A stretch of 64,000 nucleotides of DNA from Streptomyces sp. NBC_01260 (lineage in GTDB: Bacteria; Actinomycetota; Actinomycetes; Streptomycetales; Streptomycetaceae): positions 5,518,001 to 5,582,000 of the forward strand of contig NZ_CP108464.1 of the NCBI RefSeq assembly GCF_036226405.1, in the 5' to 3' direction. The notes under the pieces are model-generated. The model was not told the DNA's origin. It saw nothing but the letters and a program-made list of their open reading frames with translations, and did no database searches. Shown piece after piece: positions 57,973-64,000 of this stretch; positions within the stretch are counted from its first letter, which is position 1, and every line of letters begins with the position of its first letter. A program made the position numbers and the translations under genes.

Positions 57973-58722
57973 ATGAGCATCAAAGATTCCTGCTACGGAA
58001 CAACGCCGGGCGCGAAAGGTGACAAGGGCGGAGAGGATCCGCAGATCACGAGAGAAGAAACCGGCGCACCGGAGATGATCACGGAGACTCCAAGGCGCAC
58101 CAGAATCCTGAAGACGATTACCGCCGTCGCCACGCTATTTCTTCTGGCGGTCTCGCTGACCCACGTCCTTGTCGTATTTCTGCACGTGGCCCCGGCCAAC
58201 AGCGTCTCGCAGCGCTACAACAAGCAGATCAATGCCTGGGTCTACCCCTTGTTCGAGCAGAACTGGCGTCTCTTCGCACCCAACCCCGAATCGGTCAACT
58301 ACCGGATCTCGGCACGGACCATGCGGACGTCCGCAGACGGCACCCAGCAGGTCAGCGACTGGTTCGACCTGTCCGCCGTGGATGAATCCGCCGTCCGGCA
58401 CAGTGTCTTTCCGAGCCATACGGAGCAGAACATGCTGCGCCGGGCGTGGTCCTCGTACCTCGAACTGCACGGCGGGGACGACCAGCCCCACTCGCGCCGT
58501 GCCTGGATGATGCAGCAGTACCTGAGCAACATCTCGGCCCAGCGCGTCGCCGCGCACCGGCACGGCTCGTTCGAGGACATCCAGCTACGGGTCACCGTGC
58601 GCCCCGTACCGACGTCCGCAGGGGGAGCAGGTTCTCGGCCCGCTGCCGCCCCCGCGCCGGACAACATCCGGTACCTGCCCTGGTGGAAGGCGACGTGGAA
58701 GGTGGCCCCGTATGCCGGCTGA
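57973..58722 (+). CDS. DUF5819 (SdpA-like) membrane-anchored protein
   Basis: The product has 249 residues. A ~45-residue cytoplasmic leader precedes one transmembrane helix (ITAVATLFLLAVSLTHVLVV), then an exterior domain with YPLFEQNWRLFAPNPES, the DUF5819 signature. The layout resembles SdpA of the Bacillus SDP toxin-maturation system. It overlaps the HTTM gene by 11 bases. The ATG at 57973 is 117 bases after the ice-binding-like gene; an internal ATG near the helix is possible. Confidence 0.82.
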   Translation: MSIKDSCYGTTPGAKGDKGGEDPQITREETGAPEMITETPRRTRILKTITAVATLFLLAVSLTHVLVVFLHVAPANSVSQRYNKQINAWVYPLFEQNWRLFAPNPESVNYRISARTMRTSADGTQQVSDWFDLSAVDESAVRHSVFPSHTEQNMLRRAWSSYLELHGGDDQPHSRRAWMMQQYLSNISAQRVAAHRHGSFEDIQLRVTVRPVPTSAGGAGSRPAAAPAPDNIRYLPWWKATWKVAPYAG

Positions 58723-59923
58723 ACAGGGACTGCAGGCTCCGCGTACACCGGATCCGTACCCTTCTTCTCCGCCACCGGTCGACGCCGGCCGGCGGGTACG
58801 TGGGCAGGCGAGTGTCCTGCGCACAATGAACGCCCTGCGCACCGCCGTGACCGAGCAGCCCCGCTCGCTCCACGCGACCGCGGCACTGCGCATCGGGTAC
58901 GGGTTCCTCTACCTCGCCTTCCTGTTGCGGGAGTTCCCGCACCGGGACGAGATCTGGGGGCCCGGCTCCCCCTGGACACCCGCGCTGGCCGGTGAACTCT
59001 TCAACCAGACCGGCTGGTCCAGCGTCCTCACACTGTCCGACAGCCGGCCGTACTTCGAGGTCTGCTACCTCCTCGCCGTGGTGACGTCCGCACTCTTCCT
59101 GCTGGGATGGCGAACCCGGGTCGTGTCCGTGGTCTTCGCGGTCGTCGTGGCGTCCTTCCACGCGCGTTCGATCTTCATGACGGACGGTGGGGACAACCTC
59201 ATCCTCCTCATGGCCCTCTACCTTTGTTTCACCGCCTGTGGACGCCGTTGGTCCCTCGACGCCCGCCGGGCCGGGAAACGGGGAACGCCGAAGGCGGTTG
59301 CCGCCCCGACGCGGCGCCCCGTACCGGGCCTGTTGCGCGATCTCGACCTCGCGCGGCGGCAGTTGGCGACGGTGCTGCACAACTGCGCCCTGTTCGTCAT
59401 CGCGGCCCAGGTCTGCCTGCTGTACGGATCCGCCGGGCTGTACAAGGTCCAGGGCAGCCTCTGGGGCAACGGAACCGCGATCCACTACGTACTCAACCTC
59501 GACCTGTTCCGGCCGTGGCCGACGCTCTCCGTCCTGGTGGACCGGCTTCCGATGCTGATCGCCGTCGCCAGCTACCTGACCGTCCTGCTTCAGGTGGCCT
59601 TCCCGTTCGTACTGTTCAGCCGGGTCAAGTACGTCGTGCTGCCCCTGCTCATCGGCATGCATGTGGGCATCGCCGTGCTCATGGGCCTGCCGCTCTTCTC
59701 CGGCGCCATGGTCGTCGCCGACGCCGTGTTCCTTCCCGACCGGTTCTACGGGTTCCTCGGGCGGGGGCTGAGCCGCACGTTCCGGCGGGCCGATCCGGTA
59801 GCCGCACCGACCGCTGACGCGCCGTCCACTTCCGTTCCGCAGCCGCGCCCGGAGGACAGTCACCCCGAGCACCGCCCCCGCAAACCGGTACTCGCCCTCG
59901 AAGGGGCGGACGAGCATCCTTGA
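58712..59923 (+). CDS. HTTM-domain membrane protein (gamma-carboxylase-like, SdpB-like)
   Basis: The product has 403 residues with at least six hydrophobic segments. RSLHATAALRIGYGFLYLAFLL, the segment FHARSIFMTDGGDNLILLM and YGSAGLYKVQGSLWGNGTAIHY are characteristic of HTTM proteins, related to vitamin K-dependent gamma-carboxylase and to SdpB. It is coupled to DUF5819 by overlap. The pair may modify or mature an exported polypeptide, with the upstream secreted protein the nearest candidate. That role is inferred. The C-terminal ~45 residues are a Pro/Glu-rich cytoplasmic tail. Confidence 0.82.
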   Translation: MPAEQGLQAPRTPDPYPSSPPPVDAGRRVRGQASVLRTMNALRTAVTEQPRSLHATAALRIGYGFLYLAFLLREFPHRDEIWGPGSPWTPALAGELFNQTGWSSVLTLSDSRPYFEVCYLLAVVTSALFLLGWRTRVVSVVFAVVVASFHARSIFMTDGGDNLILLMALYLCFTACGRRWSLDARRAGKRGTPKAVAAPTRRPVPGLLRDLDLARRQLATVLHNCALFVIAAQVCLLYGSAGLYKVQGSLWGNGTAIHYVLNLDLFRPWPTLSVLVDRLPMLIAVASYLTVLLQVAFPFVLFSRVKYVVLPLLIGMHVGIAVLMGLPLFSGAMVVADAVFLPDRFYGFLGRGLSRTFRRADPVAAPTADAPSTSVPQPRPEDSHPEHRPRKPVLALEGADEHP

Positions 59924-60124
59924 CCGGACCTCGCCGACCAGCGCGGCAGCACCCATCGCGCACCAGCCACCGCCGGTACGGGGTCGAACGGGCACGTCTG
60001 GACCGCGGCCGCGCAGAGAAGTTGCGCAAGCACGGCGCGCTCGCGGTCTCGGCGCTGCCCGCGTCCGGCCGGGAGCGCAAGGGGTGAGGTGACCGGTCAT
60101 ACGTCCTTGTTTCGCTCCGGGTGC

Positions 60125-60322
60125 TCCGTCCGACCCGGGAGCGCAAGAGGTCCACCTACAGCCCGAGGTGGCCACGAAGATGACCGCGGCCAGAACTTCA
60201 CGGTCACCAGCCCAACGTCGGCCCCCGCCCTGCGGACGCCTCACCTCCGGGGGCGACACCACCCGCCGGAACAACACCCACAAGCCACCCGGCACCAACC
60301 GCTCACCAGATCCGTCATGCAC
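60125..60322 (-). mobile_element. IS5-type transposase 5' remnant
   Basis: The translated pieces VPGGLWVLFRRVV, RPQGGGRRWAGDREVLAAVI and FVATSGCRW match the N-terminus of IS5-family transposases of Streptomyces. An upstream in-frame MTDLV is separated from it by a one-base loss near 60310. The match stops after TSGCRW, where CTTGCGCTCCCGG is repeated twice (near 60055 and 60130). Only about 190 bases remain, so the element is dead. Confidence 0.75.
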
Positions 60323-60456
60323 AGCTCAATGAGCGATCACGCCATAAGAAGCGACGTCTCAGAGGCCACCAGTCGACGCCGGAGCAATAGATTTCCTTCA
60401 GCCCAACATGGCACGAATTCGATGCTCTTGTCTGACCATGTCGCATGCTCCGCCTA

Positions 60457-60850
60457 TCAGTACTTGGGCCCACAGGCGGTGGTGTTCGCAGGGTCGCAAT
60501 CGCCGCTGTCGTCCGGCGGGCAGGCGCTCCGGGCAGGCAGCGGAATCCGCGCCGCGAGGTCAGCCCAAGCCTCTCCGCCGAGCAGTTCCGCTAACCGGTT
60601 GTCGCGTACGTTCCCCGCCGGGAAGTCCCGTGCCGGCACGCACCCTGCAAGATCACCGTTCGGAAGGACGGCGTCACGCCCGCGTGTGCACCTCCCGCAC
60701 ACCTCATCCAGCGTCGGCGACTGCCCCGGCAACAGCGCCCGGCCGACCGCCCGCGCCCTGTCCACGTTGATCCGGGTCACGCCCATGAATCGCAGTTCGG
60801 CACACGCTTCGGCGACACGTTGCCCCCCGGTGGTTGTGTCAGCAGGTGAG
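60457..60850 (-). pseudogene. Radical SAM/SPASM protein, C-terminal remnant
   Basis: The frame encodes GVTRINVDRARAVGRALLPG, CGRCTRGRDAVLPNGDLAGC and ends CPPDDSGDCDPANTTACGPKY. This is the SPASM-type, iron-sulfur-binding C-terminus of Streptomyces radical SAM enzymes that mature peptides. The whole N-terminal radical SAM domain with its CxxxCxxC motif is absent; the sequence upstream is unrelated. No peptide precursor gene was found nearby. Confidence 0.75.
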
Positions 60851-60943
60851 GCGGGGGGCGTCGCACGGTGACGGTGTAGGCGTGCCCGCCGGCCAAAAGC
60901 AGGCGGGCGGGCACGCACAATGAGCGTTGGGGAACGGTAGGCC

Positions 60944-61312
60944 ATGAGTCAGAGCGGTTCGCAAGCGGCGGCATTTTTCGGAGACGTCCGCCAAAGTGGA
61001 GTGGTCTGGCTTGTCCGGGATGACGACGGAAGCCCCACGCACCTCACTGTGGACGGCACGCGAAGTCTTCCCTTCTGGTCGACCTCGGCCCGTGCCCAGA
61101 GGGCGGCGAAGATCTGGGGGCGTGGGCTCCGCGTTGAGTCCATGCCCTTGGATACCTGGTGCGATGGCGTACTGCCCAATGCCGACCGGGATGGACTCGT
61201 GATCGGCATCAACTGGAGCGGGCCACGCCTGGTCGGCTGGAGCTTCACCGCCGAGGAAGCCCTTAGCCCACGCCATCGGTCGCCAGGGTGCCCAGTCGCC
61301 GCCAGTAGATGA
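60944..61312 (+). CDS. DUF2750 protein, C-terminus replaced by IS sequence
   Basis: The product has 122 residues. SQSGSQAAAFFGDVRQSGVVWLVRD, FWSTSARAQRAAKIW and RLVGWSF match the DUF2750 family. After FTAEEA (about 61260) the protein runs into sequence that on the other strand is a transposase C-terminus, so the last ~17 residues (SPRHRSPGCPVAASR) are foreign. The family is of unknown function. The gene may still be expressed in truncated form. Confidence 0.72.
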   Translation: MSQSGSQAAAFFGDVRQSGVVWLVRDDDGSPTHLTVDGTRSLPFWSTSARAQRAAKIWGRGLRVESMPLDTWCDGVLPNADRDGLVIGINWSGPRLVGWSFTAEEALSPRHRSPGCPVAASR

Positions 61313-61374
61313 GCGCGCATCCGAGGGTGACCTGCCACGGCTTCGGCCTGGCCACCTCGCACCGCCGGTTCAAC
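61262..61374 (-). mobile_element. IS transposase 3' remnant
   Basis: On the minus strand a frame encodes RCEVARPKPWQVTLGCALI and YWRRL, similar to the C-terminal end of IS5-family transposases, with a TAA at about 61265. No N-terminal part is attached. Orientation and order do not fit a single element with the 60125-60322 fragment. Confidence 0.55.
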
Positions 61375-61548
61375 GGTTCCGGAGTGATCCGACTACCTCG
61401 AAGATCATTTCGTCAGGAGTTCTAAAGGCTGTGGACACGGCTTGACATGGGTCATCAAGCGACGTTCACAGCCGACAAGAAGCGTGTCTGAAGACTGGTC
61501 TGCATCAACTCCGCTGGGTAGGCCGACCGAAACACGGATCATGAAGGC

Positions 61549-62220
61549 GTGACGAAACCGACGAAGAAGGCCGCCCCGGTCGAGCGACAAGATCTTGAGC
61601 CGAAGCTCTCCGCGTACCAACAGGCCCTGCGGGAACGGCTCCTCGCCGCTCCTGTGATGTCGGCGCCCGAACCCTGGCGGCCCGTCTTCGAGTGCGAGTA
61701 CGGCGTCCCTGTCGGCGGACTTCTCGGGATCGGTTTCGCGGCGCACCCTGAGGGCGGCCATGACCTGGTGATGGTCGTCTCTCACGACGGTCACGGACTC
61801 TTCGACGCCGTCACCGGGGAGAAGATCGCCAGGGATCGCGACCCCGACCCAGAGGACAGCACCCCCGACGCGGTTGCCGACCTTTCCTGTCCCGGGCTGG
61901 GGCCGCTCAGTCGTATACGCGTGCGCATTGCGGGGCTTTTCGGCGGAGGACTGCACACCACCACCGCGGACGGCTGGACTCTGGAGGTCGTCACCCCGGC
62001 CTGGCCGAACGACCGTGTCCTGCTCTCTGCCGACGGCGGACTCCCCCACTCCGGTCCCCACGGAGAGAAGTGGTGGCATATCTTCCACTCCACATACTCG
62101 GAACTTCGAGCCTTCGGCTTCTCTCCCTCCGGGGAAACCATCGCCGTCGCGACGAGCAGTGATGTATCTCTGTGGACCCGCCGCCCTGAGCACCGCAACG
62201 GCAGCGACGCTCAGCGCTGA
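61549..62220 (+). CDS. Hypothetical protein with a terminal WD-like motif
   Basis: The product has 223 residues, soluble, with no signal peptide. It begins TKPTKKAAPVERQDLEPKL and ends with ELRAFGFSPSGETIAVATS and DVSLWTRRP, which looks like one WD40 blade. The rest is beta-rich (GFAAHPEGGHDLVMVVSHDG). The GTG start has only GAAGG directly upstream. The family is not recognised. Base and codon use are ordinary for the window although the flanks are gene remnants. Confidence 0.6.
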   Translation: MTKPTKKAAPVERQDLEPKLSAYQQALRERLLAAPVMSAPEPWRPVFECEYGVPVGGLLGIGFAAHPEGGHDLVMVVSHDGHGLFDAVTGEKIARDRDPDPEDSTPDAVADLSCPGLGPLSRIRVRIAGLFGGGLHTTTADGWTLEVVTPAWPNDRVLLSADGGLPHSGPHGEKWWHIFHSTYSELRAFGFSPSGETIAVATSSDVSLWTRRPEHRNGSDAQR

Positions 62221-62261
62221 CCAGCCCGCGACGCGGGCCCGCAACCACACGGAGCAAAAGG

Positions 62262-62690
62262 GTGTGTGAACGCGGCTTGGAGGGTCAGGAGACCGTCCTG
62301 GCGGTCGAGATCACCCGCGAGGGCTTCGACTGGGCGCTCTCGAACGCCGAACTCTCGCACTACGAACGGGGTGTGCACTCCGATCTCGCCACCTGGCAGC
62401 GCACCCTGCGCCGCGCCCCGGCGCGCGTCCAGTGGGACCCCGAGCGTGATCTGCACCTGAACCGGCTGCCGTACCGCTCCCTCCAGCTCGGCCTCGCGGG
62501 TGAGGCGGCGCGGCGTTACGCGGACGAGTGGACGGTGTCCGTCCGCGACGTCACCCCGCTGGCCCGGGAGATCCACGAGCTGGTCCGGGCGGGCCGCAAC
62601 GACACGGCGGCCCGGCTCCTGCCGGAGGAGTCGCCGTACGCCGCACCCGTCGCACCGACCGTCCTCGGGTCGACACGAGCGGGCTGCTGA
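62262..62690 (+). pseudogene. DUF4291 protein, 5'-truncated
   Basis: The frame from about 62280 reads GQETVLAVEITREGFDWAL, AELSHYERGVHSDL, VQWDPERDLHLNRLPYRSLQ and ends after EESPYAAP. This is the C-terminal half of DUF4291. The N-terminal ~90-100 residues (with the family's Tyr/Trp-rich start) are missing and no matching sequence precedes it. An apparent ATG at 62262 is incidental. Confidence 0.8.
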
Positions 62691-62859
62691 CCGGACCGTG
62701 AATCCCTCGAGGGGGTCCGAGGGCGGCTTCTCCATGCCGAGGTCATGGGATGGAGACCCTGCGAAAACGCCTTGACCGCTCGTTCCGGCCCCCTGGTAGG
62801 AAGATCACTGCCGGTGCGTTGCACCGGCTCACAGCGGCACATGAGCACGGAGGAACCAG

Positions 62860-63276
62860 ATGAACAAGCGCATCCTCGTTCGCATGGGCGCCACGGTGGT
62901 GACGGCTCTGGGGCTCACCCTCACCGCGGGTGCCGGCACGTCCAGCGCCGCGGCCAAGCCCAATACGGTCGACTACTTCTACGCGGGCGGCAAGAAGGTG
63001 GCCGGGGTCGTGTTCGAGCCGCGCGACTCGGCGAAGGACGCCGAGCGGGTGGACGTCGACGACCTGCGCGCGGACAACCACTACATCTGGACCGAGGTCT
63101 ACGACGTCACCGCGGAGAAGAAGAAGGGCACCTGCCAGACGAGCACGTTCAAGTCCTGCGCGTTCAGCATCCCCGAGGGCCACAAGGTCCGGATCAACGT
63201 GTACCGGATGAACTCGAAGGACGTCGAGTTCCTCGACGAGGTGCACACCAAGAGCGGCAAGCTGCCCACGGCGTAG
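62860..63276 (+). CDS. Small secreted protein of unknown function
   Basis: The product has 138 residues. The signal peptide ends near residue 31 (GTSSAAA). The mature part is acidic/beta-rich with TVDYFYAGGKKVAGVVFEP and one Cys pair (CQTSTFKSC). GGAGG precedes the ATG. No family is recognised. It lies alone between the DUF4291 remnant and the exported hydrolase. Confidence 0.75.
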   Translation: MNKRILVRMGATVVTALGLTLTAGAGTSSAAAKPNTVDYFYAGGKKVAGVVFEPRDSAKDAERVDVDDLRADNHYIWTEVYDVTAEKKKGTCQTSTFKSCAFSIPEGHKVRINVYRMNSKDVEFLDEVHTKSGKLPTA

Positions 63277-63487
63277 CCCGCGCGGAGAACGGATACCGCG
63301 ACGGCGCGACGCGATGACCCGGACGTTGGGGACGTGCCGGACGTCCGCGCCGGTGCGGTGGGCCGGGCCGTGCGGCGGGCATACCGCAGGCGGAGTACGC
63401 CCGCGGAGCGCCGTACGCCCTGAGGAGGCCGGGTACCTCCCCCTGGCGGCTGCGTGGACGGGGTGTTGGCCCGCTTAGGCTCAACAC

Positions 63488-64000
63488 ATGGAGACCCCTC
63501 ACGCGCGTACGTCCCGGTGGCGGCGCCTGCTGCCCCGCAGCCGCGGCCGGTGGGCCGCCGGCATCGCCGCACTCGTCGTGCTGGCCGGGGCGGGCACCTG
63601 GACCGCCGCGGCCGACGACAGCGCACCGGCCGTGCACCGTCAGGACCGGATGATGCGCATCGACGGGGTGTCCATCGACACCTCGTACTTCACCACCGGC
63701 GGCTCGCAGCGCCGGCCCGCGGTGCTGATCGGGCACGGTTTCGGCGGCAGCAAGGCCGACAACCGGGCGCAGGCCCAGCAGTTGGCGGCGGACGGGTACG
63801 CGGTGCTGACCTGGTCCGCCCGCGGCTTCGGCCGGTCCGGCGGGAAGACCTCGCTCAACGCACCCGGCGCCGAGGTGAAGGACGTCTCCCGGCTGATCGA
63901 CTGGCTGGCGGACCGGCCCGAGGTACAGCTCGACGCCGCGGGCGATCCGAGGGTCGGGGTCACGGGCGCCTCCTACGGCGGAGCGGTCTCGCTCCTGGCC
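63488..64000 (+). CDS. Exported alpha/beta hydrolase, X-Pro peptidase type (partial)
   Basis: The right edge cuts the gene after 171 codons. A basic N-terminus and hydrophobic segment (WAAGIAALVVLAGAGTWTAAA) indicate export or a membrane anchor. The alpha/beta hydrolase part has VLIGHGFGGSKADNRAQAQ, TWSARGFGRSGG and the nucleophile elbow GASYGGAVS, as in CocE/S15-like peptidases or esterases. The ATG lies about seven bases after TTAGGCT, a -10 box, so the message is probably leaderless. Confidence 0.8.
   Translation, partial: METPHARTSRWRRLLPRSRGRWAAGIAALVVLAGAGTWTAAADDSAPAVHRQDRMMRIDGVSIDTSYFTTGGSQRRPAVLIGHGFGGSKADNRAQAQQLAADGYAVLTWSARGFGRSGGKTSLNAPGAEVKDVSRLIDWLADRPEVQLDAAGDPRVGVTGASYGGAVSLLA

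Noticed and set aside
60457..60945. Intact 162-residue gene at the radical SAM remnant
   Set aside because: Only the C-terminal SPASM part has homology-like motifs. The N-terminal part is unrelated and the radical SAM cysteines are missing.

Overview
The window is a stretch of high-GC actinobacterial chromosome and almost certainly comes from a Streptomyces species. Third codon positions are strongly G/C and GTG starts are frequent. Genus-typical families are present: an XRE-DUF5753/DUF397 pair, an S37-type tripeptidyl aminopeptidase, DUF5713, DUF3626, a CU044_5270 family protein and EccD of a type VII secretion locus. No rRNA, tRNA, CRISPR array or intact insertion sequence was seen.

Layout. 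1-2.9 kb (minus): the end of a type VII secretion (Esx) locus, with a MinD-like ATPase running off the left edge, EccD and a small membrane protein. 3-9.4 kb: a PucR regulator divergent from a sodium:solute symporter, DUF5713, an agmatinase-family ureohydrolase and a thiamine-diphosphate enzyme. Two intergenic regions here share the same bipartite operator. 9.6-21.2 kb: a secreted class A beta-lactamase-like hydrolase, a fused heterodimer-type ABC exporter, two small secreted proteins, an S37 peptidase, a secreted GH3 enzyme, and a LysR/EamA pair. 21.2-26.6 kb: a LacI-controlled sugar or polyol catabolic module (Gfo/Idh dehydrogenase, DUF993, two TIM-barrel isomerases). 26.8-31.7 kb: a decayed carotenoid oxygenase, the XRE/DUF397 pair, small unknown genes, an HxlR/NAD(P)-binding pair and a choice-of-anchor C secreted protein. 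32-37.4 kb: an ECF sigma factor with its membrane partner, RecD2 helicase and citrate synthase. 37.5-45.2 kb: a copper P-type ATPase and chaperone behind a CsoR-type operator, then a TetR/MMPL efflux pair and an alcohol dehydrogenase. 45.3-47.7 kb: small HTH, DUF3626 and peptidoglycan-binding genes. 47.8-55.2 kb: a myo-inositol catabolic locus (IolE-like protein divergent from iolC, a Cgl0159-type aldolase, iolB, iolD and mmsA) with a 17-bp-arm dyad in the divergent promoter. 56.5-59.9 kb: an unusual secreted ice-binding-fold protein with repeat and His/Lys-rich tails, followed by DUF5819 and HTTM membrane proteins. 60-62.7 kb: a region of gene remnants (IS fragments, a radical SAM/SPASM C-terminus, a truncated DUF2750 gene and a 5'-truncated DUF4291 gene). 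62.8-64 kb: a small secreted protein and the start of an exported alpha/beta hydrolase.

How the genes work together. The inositol locus would take 2-keto-inositol through ring opening (IolD), isomerisation (IolB), phosphorylation (IolC) and aldol cleavage to malonate semialdehyde, which MmsA converts to an acyl-CoA; no inositol dehydrogenase or transporter lies beside it. The PucR locus looks like uptake and hydrolysis of a guanidino compound. The least described assembly is at 56.5-59.9 kb: the DUF5819-HTTM pair resembles the SdpA/SdpB arrangement that matures the Bacillus SDP toxin, and here it sits directly downstream of a secreted repeat protein with a cysteine-containing basic tail.
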